64,000 nucleotides of DNA from JAXLQL01 sp046331625 (lineage in GTDB: Bacteria > Acidobacteriota > Terriglobia > Bryobacterales > Bryobacteraceae): NCBI GenBank assembly GCA_046331625.1, contig JAXLQL010000025.1, positions 1-64,000 of the forward strand, given 5' to 3'. Below the pieces are notes generated by a model. It ran no database searches. It was not told the DNA's origin and was given only the letters and a program-made list of their open reading frames with translations. Made by a program: the position numbers and the translations under genes. Shown here one piece after another: positions 36,658 to 45,136 of this stretch (positions are counted from its first letter, which is position 1; every line of letters begins with the position of its first letter).

Positions 36658-36957
36658 TCACGCGATCTCTGACTCCGATCGGACTCCGTTCTCGTCAATC
36701 AGCAAAACCCAACACGATCCTCGGCAACTGAGCCATTCCGGCGAGGGCTCCACGACGCCGGTCGCGACCAAGCAATCCGGCTCCCCATCGTCCCCGTCCT
36801 CCTCGAACGCCGTAACGATCATGCCCGTGCGAAATTCCACTTCTTGTCCCGAGTAGTCGATACACCGGTCGCTGTGCGAGAGGCACAGTACGTCGCCAAA
36901 TAGCCCGTTGAAGTCCGCTCTCACCCATTCCAGCTTCGGTGCTATCGGAAAAGCCAT
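36658..36957 (-). CDS. Hypothetical protein, 99 aa
   Basis: Small acidic protein starting MAFPIAPKLEWVRADFNG, continuing LCLSHSDRCIDYSG and ending DENGVRSESEIA. No known domain is recognised; beta-strand-rich composition is suggested by the hydrophobic/polar alternation. ATG 36957 is chosen because upstream in-frame sequence lacks coding character. It converges with the frameshifted gene. It is probably real but unassigned. Confidence 0.5.
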   Translation of the reverse strand: MAFPIAPKLEWVRADFNGLFGDVLCLSHSDRCIDYSGQEVEFRTGMIVTAFEEDGDDGEPDCLVATGVVEPSPEWLSCRGSCWVLLIDENGVRSESEIA

Positions 36958-37028
36958 CCGCAATAGTATCGCAGTCGAGCGAGGGCCAAACGCAAAGGCG
37001 GCCGGCCTTGCTGACTGGCGGCACTCCA

Positions 37029-37499
37029 TCAATTGCCACCGAACCCGTACGTCTGCTCCGCCGTATCTTTGATCACGCGAGCCCGAGCGCGAAGGAAGCG
37101 CTCCAGATAGCGCCGGAGAAACACCAGATCCGCAAATCTTCCAATGAACCAAAGCGGAGAGGTGTAGTCAAACACGTCCACCATGACAGTGGCGCCTTCC
37201 TCGCGCTTGAACAAGTGGTCATGATCGAATCTGGCAAATGGACCTCTCACCTGAGAATCACGAAAGCCGCGCGGACGATCAAGCGCCGTGATTCGGCTCG
37301 TGAGTCTCTGGGTGACTCCGAGATGTGTTGCCTCCCATGTCACCTCATCGCCGAGATTCATGAGGCCGGCAGTGACCCCGCCAATCGCCCGCTCGTTGGT
37401 CCCCGAAGTAGACTTCACATGCAGGTCTACATCCCGCGCCAAGTCAAAACATATTTCCGCCGGAGCGTGAATGACAGTCGCTACCTCGATCCGGGGCAT
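37029..37499 (-). CDS. SRPBCC-family (polyketide cyclase/START-like) protein
   Basis: 156 aa. The opening strand PRIEVATVIHAPAEICFDLARDVDLHVKS, here given in part (VIHAPAEICFDLARDV), and the later FDHDHLFKREEGATVMVDVF are typical of SRPBCC ligand-binding proteins of the CoxG/polyketide-cyclase kind. The C-terminal helix (DLVFLRRYLERFLRARA) closes the cavity. These bind hydrophobic ligands; the ligand is unknown. Confidence 0.85.
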   Translation of the reverse strand: MPRIEVATVIHAPAEICFDLARDVDLHVKSTSGTNERAIGGVTAGLMNLGDEVTWEATHLGVTQRLTSRITALDRPRGFRDSQVRGPFARFDHDHLFKREEGATVMVDVFDYTSPLWFIGRFADLVFLRRYLERFLRARARVIKDTAEQTYGFGGN

Positions 37500-37569
37500 G
37501 TTGCCAGTGTACGCGCACGCTAAAACCTCAGGTCGCCGGCGATCTGCAAGGCCCGCTGTCGAGAGACTC

Positions 37570-38361
37570 CTATCCGCACCCGGCTGCCTGCTTCAAAACG
37601 TGGTCATTCACAGCCTGGACCACCCGCCTGACTGCACAACCGTACAGGCGCGCTGCGTTGAAACAATTGGCTTCCACCACTCCGAGCCGGTCCCCCGTGT
37701 CAGCAAGGTCCAAGCAATAGACGCTCGCCGGACCCCAAAGCGAGGCGATCTCTTCAGCCATCCGGATCGCGCCGCGCGGTACTGATCCATCTGTGGAGGC
37801 GCGTCCCCAGCGCTTGTACTCGGAGCAAGCGACGATTTCGCCGCCGACCACGACAAAGCGCCACTCGACTTCGACGTTGACGGGAGACGCAACAACAACG
37901 GGAGTCGCCTGGCTCACCCGCTTCCCAACCGCATTGTCAAGTTCGGTAGCGGTGTAAACGCCGCCATCGAAGGCCTTTGAGTCTTCATCTGGCCGAACGA
38001 ACTGCTGCCCTCTTGCGCGAAGCAACGTCTGTGCCGCGGCGAGATCCACTACGCTGGCGTCGCGGGACAACATGGCCTCTTTCCACGCAGCACGAAACCG
38101 CGACCACCGAAATGTATCAAGGTCGAAGAAAACCCAAGGACGAAGTCGCGGATGCTTCAAGGCTCGCGGAATGAAAGCTGGTCCGTGACACACAACCGGC
38201 ACGTTGTTCGGGAGGTCTGGAAGCGGCGGAAGCGCCCCTCCTCTCTCTAGGTCGACCAGATGAACGGGGATGCCGTCCGCCTCAAGTGCTTCCGCCACCC
38301 GCCTCACATCCGTTGTGTCCGCCTGGTTGCGCTGGATCAGCCAGTGAACCGAATCTGACAT
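37570..38361 (-). CDS. ATP-grasp protein, R2K clade family 3 (DUF4343)
   Basis: 263 aa. Shows the R2K ATP-grasp pattern: FVRPDEDSKAFDGGVYTATE, VEWRFVVVGGEIVACSEYKR, and YCLDLADTGDRLGVVEANCF followed by NAARLYG. ATP-grasp enzymes join a carboxylate to an amine or thiol; the R2K group has been described mainly from phages and conflict-related neighbourhoods, with no proven substrate. Its neighbours are small unassigned genes, so no pathway can be inferred. Confidence 0.82.
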   Translation of the reverse strand: MSDSVHWLIQRNQADTTDVRRVAEALEADGIPVHLVDLERGGALPPLPDLPNNVPVVCHGPAFIPRALKHPRLRPWVFFDLDTFRWSRFRAAWKEAMLSRDASVVDLAAAQTLLRARGQQFVRPDEDSKAFDGGVYTATELDNAVGKRVSQATPVVVASPVNVEVEWRFVVVGGEIVACSEYKRWGRASTDGSVPRGAIRMAEEIASLWGPASVYCLDLADTGDRLGVVEANCFNAARLYGCAVRRVVQAVNDHVLKQAAGCG

Positions 38362-38419
38362 ATTGATTCCTGCAACTACTCGTTACGCCAATCTTGACTC
38401 GAATCGCGGCAGTTTGTGG

Positions 38420-38638
38420 TTAGGCGGAAACCAACTGGCGCAGCGAACTCGGAGAATTCGGGCGAGCTATCGCTTCCTTGACACCGAAAGCTTCCACGTA
38501 CGCGCCCAGTGCCTCCTTCAGATCGGCGATCGCCTCATCCTCAGTCTCGCCCTCGCCGTAGGCCGGGATGTCCGGAACGCGGGCGGTATATCCGCCTTCT
38601 TCCAGGTCGGGAATGAGTTCCACCGTGAGACTTCGCAT
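38420..38638 (-). CDS. HicB-like antitoxin-type protein (orphan)
   Basis: 72 aa. Pattern of HicB partial RNase-H-like fold: LTVELIPDLEEGGYTARVPD, then GEGETEDEAIADLKEALGAY. In toxin-antitoxin pairs HicB neutralises the HicA RNase, but no HicA-like frame exists on either side (38639-38783 upstream and 38362-38419 downstream were read in all frames). It may be a solitary regulator or a remnant. Confidence 0.75.
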   Translation of the reverse strand: MRSLTVELIPDLEEGGYTARVPDIPAYGEGETEDEAIADLKEALGAYVEAFGVKEAIARPNSPSSLRQLVSA

Positions 38639-38783
38639 GGACGAATTCTACCGTAGATCACCCATCGATCATGCACCAGGCGCCGGATGACGTGTACTGC
38701 AAATTTCCTTACCTCAATCCCTTCAAACACATACCCGGATCGATTTTGCAAGCGATCAACCCCCTCGCGATATCCCTGGGACC

Positions 38784-39419
38784 ATGAGCACCGACCTCAA
38801 ATCCAACACCAACCGCGACAACGCGCAGCACTCCACCGGACCACGCACCGCCGAAGGCAAAGCCGTCTCGTCGAAGAACGCCACCACCCACGGCCTGTTC
38901 ACCGCCACCTTCGCCGTCGCCCCCGAGCACCAAATCGAATTCGAGTTCTTCCTCGAACTCCAACGCGACGAACTCCAACCCCAAGGCGTCAACGAGGAAG
39001 TCATCTTCGCGAACCTCGTCCAGGCCGCTTGGAAGACCGAAGTCACCCGCCGCCTCGAGGCCGAAGCCCTCCTCGAACAAAACGAAGCCAATCTCGACAA
39101 GTACTCGCGCTACGCCACCCGCTTCGAGCGCGCCTACTATCGCGCCTTGAACGAATTGCGCAAGCTCCAAACCGAGCGAGCCCTCCGCCAATCGGAAGCC
39201 GCAGCCGCGCCCAACGAAGCCCCCCCGCTCGCCGACATCGCCAAGCTGAAAAAACAAACCCAAACCGCCACCCAACTCGCGCTCGACGCCGACATCCGCC
39301 GCATCGCCGCCGAAGCCGCCTGGACCAACGCGCAAATTAAAGCCATTCGCCTCGGCCTGCAACCGATGCCCGAGCCCCGCTGGCAGACGAACGCATCCAG
39401 CGCGGACGCGTTATCCTGA
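38784..39419 (+). CDS. Conserved hypothetical protein with STGPRTAEGKA motif
   Basis: 211 aa. The N-terminus holds NAQHSTGPRTAEGKAVSSKN and ATTHGLF, a motif seen in many acidobacterial and planctomycete proteins of unknown function. The remainder is strongly helical and charged (VTRRLEAEALLEQNEANLDK, RALNELRKLQTERALRQSEA), suggesting coiled coil. No catalytic motif. A nucleic-acid-related role is only a guess. Confidence 0.75.
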   Translation: MSTDLKSNTNRDNAQHSTGPRTAEGKAVSSKNATTHGLFTATFAVAPEHQIEFEFFLELQRDELQPQGVNEEVIFANLVQAAWKTEVTRRLEAEALLEQNEANLDKYSRYATRFERAYYRALNELRKLQTERALRQSEAAAAPNEAPPLADIAKLKKQTQTATQLALDADIRRIAAEAAWTNAQIKAIRLGLQPMPEPRWQTNASSADALS

Positions 39420-39461
39420 CAGTTTCAACCTCCAACGCCCTCATCTGATCAAAAGGAACGC

Positions 39462-40904
39462 ATGAGCACTGTCTTCAACAACTACATCAACGGCGAATGG
39501 GCCGGCGGTGACACTTTCGAGAATCGAAATCCCGCCAACACTGACGAACTCGTGGGCCTCTTCGTCAAGGGAACCGCCGCTGACGTCGAATCCGCCGCCG
39601 CCGCTGCCCACGCGGCTCTGCCCGCATGGGCCAACATGAGCGGACCCGCCCGTGGCAACCTCCTCTATAAGGTCGCCGACATCCTAGACAAGAAGTTCGA
39701 TCAACTCGGCGCCGAGATGACGCGTGAAGAAGGCAAGACTCTGCCCGAAGCGAAGGGCGAGGTCCGCCGCGCCATCAACATCTTCCGCTACTTCGCCGGC
39801 GAAGGCTCCCGCATGCCCGGAATGCTCGTGCCCTCGGAACGCGATCGCGTCCATATGTTTGCGCTCCGCAAACCCGTCGGCGTCGTCGGCCTGGTCACGC
39901 CGTGGAACTTCCCCATCGCGATCCCCGCTTGGAAAATGGCGCCCGCGTTGATCTGCGGCAACACCATCGTCGTGAAGCCCGCCTCCGCGTCGCCGCTCAG
40001 CGCATGGCGCATCGTCGAGGCGTGCCACGAAGCCGGAATTCCCAAGGGCGTGGTGAACTTCGTCGCTGGTTCGGGCGGAACCATTGGCAACGCGCTCGTC
40101 AACGCCAAGCCTCTCAAGGCGATTTCCTTCACCGGTTCGTGCGACGTCGGCAACTGGCTCCATGGCGAGGCTTCCAAGCGCCGCCTCCGGATCCAGCTCG
40201 AGATGGGCGGCAAGAATCCCACCATCGTGCTCGGCGATTGCGACTTCAACTCCGCTGTCGAAAACGTCGCCAATGCCGCGTTCTTCTCGACCGGACAGAA
40301 GTGCACCGCCACCAGCCGCGCCATCGTCGAAGACTCCATCTACGACAAGTTCATGGCCGCGCTCGTCGAGCGCACCAAGAAGCTGAAGGTCGGCAACGGT
40401 ATGGAGCCGGGCATCGATATCGGGCCCGCCGTTGATCAGGCGCAACTCGACACCAACCTGCGCTACATCGAGATCGGCCGCAAAGAAGCCGGCGAGCCGC
40501 TCTGTGGCGGTAACCGCATCACCGGCGGCGCCTACGACAAGGGCTACTTCATCGAGCCCACCATCTTCGGCAACGTCACCGAAAACATGCGCCTCGCGCA
40601 AGAGGAAATCTTCGGGCCCGTCCTCGCCGTCATGCGCGCCAAGGATTTCGATGACGCCATGCGCATCTCCAACAACATCCCGTTCGGGCTCTCGGCCTCC
40701 ATCCAAACCACCAACCTCAGCCGCGCCTTCGACTTCATCTATCGCACCGAAGCCGGCCTGCTCACGGTCAACCTCCCGAGCGCCGGCGTCGAATACCAAC
40801 TCCCCTTCGGCGGCACCAAAGACTCGAGCTTCGGCCCCAAGGAACAAGGTCCCGCCGCGATGGAGTTCTACAGCGACTACAAGACCATCTATCTCAAGTA
40901 CTGA
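39462..40904 (+). CDS. NAD(P)-dependent aldehyde dehydrogenase (ketoglutarate-semialdehyde type)
   Basis: 480 aa aldehyde dehydrogenase. The general-base motif is LEMGGKNPTIVLGDCDF and the catalytic Cys lies in FFSTGQKCTATSR; the cofactor loop is FTGSCDVGNWL. The N-terminus (FNNYINGEWAGGDTFENRNP) matches 2,5-dioxovalerate/alpha-ketoglutaric semialdehyde dehydrogenases. The following FAH-family gene is typical of sugar-acid catabolism in which a 2-keto-3-deoxy acid is dehydrated and the semialdehyde oxidised to 2-oxoglutarate. Confidence 0.9.
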   Translation: MSTVFNNYINGEWAGGDTFENRNPANTDELVGLFVKGTAADVESAAAAAHAALPAWANMSGPARGNLLYKVADILDKKFDQLGAEMTREEGKTLPEAKGEVRRAINIFRYFAGEGSRMPGMLVPSERDRVHMFALRKPVGVVGLVTPWNFPIAIPAWKMAPALICGNTIVVKPASASPLSAWRIVEACHEAGIPKGVVNFVAGSGGTIGNALVNAKPLKAISFTGSCDVGNWLHGEASKRRLRIQLEMGGKNPTIVLGDCDFNSAVENVANAAFFSTGQKCTATSRAIVEDSIYDKFMAALVERTKKLKVGNGMEPGIDIGPAVDQAQLDTNLRYIEIGRKEAGEPLCGGNRITGGAYDKGYFIEPTIFGNVTENMRLAQEEIFGPVLAVMRAKDFDDAMRISNNIPFGLSASIQTTNLSRAFDFIYRTEAGLLTVNLPSAGVEYQLPFGGTKDSSFGPKEQGPAAMEFYSDYKTIYLKY

Positions 40905-40918
40905 AGACCGGAGCGAGA

Positions 40919-41767
40919 ATGAAACTCACACAGGTTGTCTGGAACGGACAGATCACCGCCGCGATCGTCGAGAACGGCGCGGCCCGCCCGATTCCAGGGC
41001 ACGACATGCAAGACTTGATTCGCCGCTCGGAGATGGAGAAGACCGAGTTGACCGCGCTCGCGTCGGGCCACGCCATCGCCCACGCCGAGCCGCTCAAGCC
41101 CGTGCTTCCCATTCATCCGCGCGAAGTCTGGGCCTGCGGTTGTACCTATGAAATGTCCGCCGCATTCCGCGACGCCGAACACGGAACGCGTGAGGGCTTC
41201 TACGCCTACGTATACAAGGATGAGAACCGCCCCGAGAGCTTCTTCAAGGGCACCGCGCGCGTTTGCGTCGGACCGGGCCAGGCCATCGGCATTCGACCCG
41301 ACTCGAAGTTCACCGCGCCCGAGCCCGAACTCGCCGTGGTGCTCGGCGCGGGCGGCAAGATCCTCGGTTACACGCTCGCCAATGACGTTTCCGCTTGGGA
41401 TATCGAGAAGGAAAACCCGCTCTATCTGCCGCAGTCGAAGGTCTACAACGCGTGTTGCGCGCTCGGTCCAGTGATCGTGACGCCTGACGAGTTGGGCAGC
41501 CCCTACGCCCTCGACATGACCTGCGAGATTACGCGCAACGGACAAGTAGTCTTCTCGGGCGCAGTCAACACCTCGAAGCTGCATCGCAAGGTGGAGACGC
41601 TGATTGACTATCTCTTCCGCGCCAACGCGATCCCCAGCGGATCGGTGCTGTGCACCGGCACCGGCATCATCGTCAAGGAAGAGAACGCGCTCGCCGCCGG
41701 AGACATCGTCACCATCCGCGTTCCCCAAATCGGCGAACTCTCCAACCCCGCCGCGATCGTGAACTAA
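40919..41767 (+). CDS. Fumarylacetoacetate hydrolase-family protein, 2-keto-3-deoxy acid dehydratase-like
   Basis: 282 aa. The C-terminal FAH fold is shown by VWACGCTYEMSAAFRDAEH, the metal-binding APEPELAVVLGAGGKILGYT, and NDVSAWDIEKENPLYLPQSK. These features resemble 2-dehydro-3-deoxy-D-arabinonate dehydratase, which produces 2,5-dioxopentanoate. It starts 14 bp after the semialdehyde dehydrogenase gene, which would use that product, so the pair completes a non-phosphorylating pentose-acid route to 2-oxoglutarate. Substrate stereochemistry is inferred. Confidence 0.85.
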   Translation: MKLTQVVWNGQITAAIVENGAARPIPGHDMQDLIRRSEMEKTELTALASGHAIAHAEPLKPVLPIHPREVWACGCTYEMSAAFRDAEHGTREGFYAYVYKDENRPESFFKGTARVCVGPGQAIGIRPDSKFTAPEPELAVVLGAGGKILGYTLANDVSAWDIEKENPLYLPQSKVYNACCALGPVIVTPDELGSPYALDMTCEITRNGQVVFSGAVNTSKLHRKVETLIDYLFRANAIPSGSVLCTGTGIIVKEENALAAGDIVTIRVPQIGELSNPAAIVN

Positions 41768-41800
41768 GTGACAGGCGTGAACTAAGTGACAAGAATGTGG

Positions 41801-41914
41801 GGCGCTTTCAGCCTGCGGCGGGACTTTCAGTCCCGCTTGCCGTAGCTCGCGTCCAGTCCGAATAAACATGCTGCTTCCGGCACGAGCACTTGCCTTGCCG
41901 TGTAGGGCGGGCTT
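41801..41914 (+). repeat. Dispersed repeat copies, partly degenerate
   Basis: About 41801-41837 holds GGGGCGCTTTCAGCCTGCGG and GCGGGACTTTCAGTCCCGC, a core with small insertions in the loops. A second partial core begins at about 41903 with GTAGGGCGGGCTTTA and runs into the long palindrome at 41915-41952. Confidence 0.75.
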
Positions 41915-41952
41915 TACCGCAGAGGCGGGACTTCAGTCCCGCCTCTGCGGTA
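41915..41952. repeat. Perfect 18-bp inverted repeat with 2-nt loop
   Basis: TACCGCAGAGGCGGGACT (41915-41932), loop TC, then its exact reverse complement (41935-41952). It contains the normal second hairpin of the dispersed repeat (GCGGGACT-TC-AGTCCCGC), extended outward by 10 extra perfectly paired bases on each side in place of the usual first hairpin. It lies 38 bp before the start of the hydroxyacid dehydrogenase gene and may affect its mRNA 5' end. Confidence 0.9.
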
Positions 41953-41990
41953 AAATCATCAAGCTAACATCACCTCTTTCAGGAGAACCC

Positions 41991-43001
41991 ATGCGCCGTC
42001 CCCTGCTCCTTCTCGCCATTGCCGCCATGGCCGCTTACGGCCAACAAAAGAAGATCATCGCTTCCGGCCAAACGCCAGACGTGATCGCGGATTGGCAGTC
42101 CGCAACAAATAAGGTCAAAATTGTTTCGGTGACACCGGCTACCACCATGGCCGAGATCGCCGACGCAGATGCCTTCATCGGCCCCAACATCACGCCAGAC
42201 CTCGTTCGCGCCGGCAAGAAGCTCCAGTGGGTGCAAGTGCTCAGTGCCGGCGTCGAGCGCGTGCTCCATCTCTCCGGCGGCACCGATCTGCGCGACTCCA
42301 ACATCGTCCTCACCAACAATCAGATCGTGCAGGGCCCGGAAATCGCCGACCACGCCATGGCGATGCTCCTCGCGCACACTCGAATGCTGCCCAAGTTCTT
42401 CGCCGATCGGCAGAGCGAAACCTGGCAAGCCCGGCCGTTCGGCGGCATTGAACTGCGCGGCAAGACCGGCGTCATCATCGGGCTCGGCGGCATCGGCCAA
42501 CAGATCGCCATGCGAGCCTGGGCGCACGGCATGAACATCATCGGGGTCGACCCGGAGGACATCCCCTTCTCGCCCTTCTGGCAGCGCGTCGTCAAGCCCG
42601 ATCAACTCGACGAAGTGGTGCCGCTCGCCGACGTCGTGTTCATTTCCGCGCCTCACACCGAGCGCAGCCACAAGATGATGGGACCCAAGCAATTCGAACT
42701 GATGAAGAAGGGTTCGTACTTCATCGCCGTCAGCCGCGGCGGAATCTACGATCTCGATTCGCTCGTGAAGGCGCTCGATAGCCAACGGCTCGCCGGCGCC
42801 GGTGTCGACGTCACCGATCCCGAGCCGCTCCCCAAGGGCCATCCGCTCTGGAAGTTCAACAACGCGATCATCACGCCCCACATCGCCGGGCGCAGCGACA
42901 TGGACGCCGGACGCATGCTCGGCACCGTGAAGGAGAACATCAAGCGCTTCGCCGATGGCCGCCCGCTCATCAACGTGGTCGACAAGCGCAAAGGCTACTA
43001 G
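41991..43001 (+). CDS. D-2-hydroxyacid dehydrogenase with a signal peptide
   Basis: 336 aa. Rossmann motif TGVIIGLGGIGQQIAMRAWA, catalytic Arg region FIAVSRGGIYDLDSLVKAL, Glu (DVTDPEPLP) and His (ITPHIAGRSD) are all present, so the fold should be active. It begins MRRPLLLLAIAAMAAYGQQK, an evident Sec signal peptide with a cleavage site, which is strange for an NAD-dependent enzyme. ATG 41991 has AGGAGA 5 bases upstream. It runs convergent to the FadJ-type gene, 3 bp apart. Confidence 0.88.
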   Translation: MRRPLLLLAIAAMAAYGQQKKIIASGQTPDVIADWQSATNKVKIVSVTPATTMAEIADADAFIGPNITPDLVRAGKKLQWVQVLSAGVERVLHLSGGTDLRDSNIVLTNNQIVQGPEIADHAMAMLLAHTRMLPKFFADRQSETWQARPFGGIELRGKTGVIIGLGGIGQQIAMRAWAHGMNIIGVDPEDIPFSPFWQRVVKPDQLDEVVPLADVVFISAPHTERSHKMMGPKQFELMKKGSYFIAVSRGGIYDLDSLVKALDSQRLAGAGVDVTDPEPLPKGHPLWKFNNAIITPHIAGRSDMDAGRMLGTVKENIKRFADGRPLINVVDKRKGY

Positions 43002-43004
43002 CCC

Positions 43005-45053
43005 TTACTCGACACTGGCAAACTTCTTCAACAGCGGCGCCGGAGCCCACCAACCTCCGTGCGCCGCTTCGAACTCACGCACCCGCTCATAGACCTTCTT
43101 CCACCCCACTGACTCCGCGTACTTCATTGGACCGCCCTTGTGCGCCGGGAACCCATATCCATTGATGTAGACGATGTCGATGTCCACCGGCCGCAGCGCG
43201 ATGCCCTCTTCGAGAATCCGGCATCCCTCGTTCACCAACGAGTAGAGACACCGGTCGAGAATCTCCTCGCGTGACACCTTGCGCCGCTGAATGCCCGCCT
43301 CGCCCGCCAGCCGCTCCACCATCGCCGTCACTTCCGGATCCACTGACCGGTTGCGCCTCTCGTCATAGCGATACCACCCGGCGCCGGTCTTCTGGCCATA
43401 GCGGCCCATCGCGCACAAGTGATCCTCCACCAATGGTTGCCGTTCGCCCGGCTTCACCAGATGCGCGAACTCCTTGCGAATCCGCCAGCCCACGTCGAGC
43501 CCGGCCAAGTCGCCCACCGCGAACGGACCCATCGCCATGCCGAAGTCGTACAGCACCTGGTCCACTTCTTCATACGAGGCGCCTTCTTCCACCAGGAACT
43601 GCGACTCGTATCGATACGGATGGAACATGCGATTGCCCACGAAGCCGTAGCAGTTGCCCACCACCACGGCCACCTTCCCGAGCTTCTTGCCGAGCGCCAG
43701 ACAAGTGCCGATGACGTCTGGCGCGGTGTCGCGGCCACGGACGATCTCGAGCAGCCGCATCACGTTCGCCGGCGAGAAGAAGTGATTGCCGATCACGCGA
43801 TGCGGACGCTTGGTAACCGAGGCGATCTCGTCGATCGAGAGCGTGGATGTATTGGTGGCAAGCACCGCCGAGTCTTTCGCCACCCGATCGATCTCGCGGA
43901 AGATCTCCTTCTTGAGTTCGAGGTTCTCGAATACGGCCTCCACCACGATGTCGGCTTTCTCGAAGCCGTCCCATGCGAGCGTGGGTGTGATGCGAGCCAC
44001 GCGCTTATCGGCATCCTCTTGCGAGAGCCTGCCTTTGGCCACGGTGGACGCGTAGTTCTTGCGGATGGTCGCCATGCCACGCTCGAGCGCTTCCTGCGTG
44101 GTCTCTTTGAGCAGCACCGGGATGCCTGCATTCGCATACGTCATCGCGATGCCGCCGCCCATCGTGCCCGCGCCGATGATCGCCGCCTGCGCGATGCCCG
44201 GGTCCTTCACTTCCGCAACGCCCGGAACCTTCGCTACCTCGCGCTCGCCCAGGAAAACATGAACCAGCGATTTTGATTCGTCCGAAAAGAGCAGTTGTTC
44301 GAAGATGCGCCGTTCCTCGCGGATCGCATCTTCGAATGGCAACATCATCGAGAGTTCTACCGCTTCGATCGCGCGCACCGGAGCCATGCGTCCTCGCTGC
44401 TTGTCGCCGAGCTTCGGCCGCGCGAATGGAGTCAGCTTTGCATCGAGATCCCGCGTACGCCTCGGACCCGCCACCGAGCGCGCAAACGCCACGGCTCCCG
44501 CGAGCAGATCGCCTTCAACGATCTGGTCGATCAACCCGAGCTCGAGCGCGGCCTTCGCGCCGATCGGATCGCCCACAGCGCACAGCTCCGCCGCCTTCGC
44601 CGGACCGATCAGTCGCGGCAATCGCTGCGTTCCGCCCGCTCCTGGGATCAGCCCGAGCTTCACTTCGGGTTGCCCCATCTGCGCCGAACCGACGGCCACG
44701 CGATAGTGGCACGCCATCGCCGTCTCGAGTCCCCCGCCGAGCGCGGTGCCGTGCAGCGCTGCCACGACGGCCTTGGGAGCGTTCTCGATCTTCTCGAGGA
44801 TCTCCTCGAGCAGCAGTTCCTTGCCGCGCTCGCCCCGGGTGATCTTGACGAACTCGCGGATGTCCGCGCCCGCGATGAACGTGCGGCCCGAACCGATGAG
44901 CACGCACGCGCGAACGCCAGGATCCGCCACGGCCTCGGCCAGACACAGCTCGATGCCTTCCGGTACTCCGGGGCTCAGTGCGTTGACCGGCGGGTTGACC
45001 ACGGTGATGATGGCGATGTCGCCGTCGCGAGTGAGTTGTACGAGGTCCGGCAT
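43005..45053 (-). CDS. Bifunctional enoyl-CoA hydratase/3-hydroxyacyl-CoA dehydrogenase (FadJ/FadB type)
   Basis: 682 aa beta-oxidation multifunctional enzyme. Residues 1-190 are a crotonase domain (IAIITVVNPPVNALSPGVPE, VLIGSGRTFIAGADIREF, HGTALGGGLETAMACHYRVA). From about residue 295 the 3-hydroxyacyl-CoA dehydrogenase domain begins (AAIIGAGTMGGGIAMTYANA) and continues with NTSTLSIDEIASVTKRP and GNHFFSPANVMRLLEIV; C-terminal dehydrogenase domains follow. ATG 45053 gives the usual N-terminus. No thiolase gene is adjacent. Confidence 0.93.
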   Translation of the reverse strand: MPDLVQLTRDGDIAIITVVNPPVNALSPGVPEGIELCLAEAVADPGVRACVLIGSGRTFIAGADIREFVKITRGERGKELLLEEILEKIENAPKAVVAALHGTALGGGLETAMACHYRVAVGSAQMGQPEVKLGLIPGAGGTQRLPRLIGPAKAAELCAVGDPIGAKAALELGLIDQIVEGDLLAGAVAFARSVAGPRRTRDLDAKLTPFARPKLGDKQRGRMAPVRAIEAVELSMMLPFEDAIREERRIFEQLLFSDESKSLVHVFLGEREVAKVPGVAEVKDPGIAQAAIIGAGTMGGGIAMTYANAGIPVLLKETTQEALERGMATIRKNYASTVAKGRLSQEDADKRVARITPTLAWDGFEKADIVVEAVFENLELKKEIFREIDRVAKDSAVLATNTSTLSIDEIASVTKRPHRVIGNHFFSPANVMRLLEIVRGRDTAPDVIGTCLALGKKLGKVAVVVGNCYGFVGNRMFHPYRYESQFLVEEGASYEEVDQVLYDFGMAMGPFAVGDLAGLDVGWRIRKEFAHLVKPGERQPLVEDHLCAMGRYGQKTGAGWYRYDERRNRSVDPEVTAMVERLAGEAGIQRRKVSREEILDRCLYSLVNEGCRILEEGIALRPVDIDIVYINGYGFPAHKGGPMKYAESVGWKKVYERVREFEAAHGGWWAPAPLLKKFASVE

Positions 45054-45136
45054 GGCAAACTGACAGTATAACGACGCCTCTGCTGCACCTCGAATCGCTA
45101 TTGATCGGGTGCGCCGATTCCGGTAGTCTGGCTTAG

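Noticed and set aside
38639..38783. HicA toxin partner for the HicB-like gene
   Set aside because: All frames were read; none has the double-stranded RNA-binding-like HicA pattern with its catalytic His.
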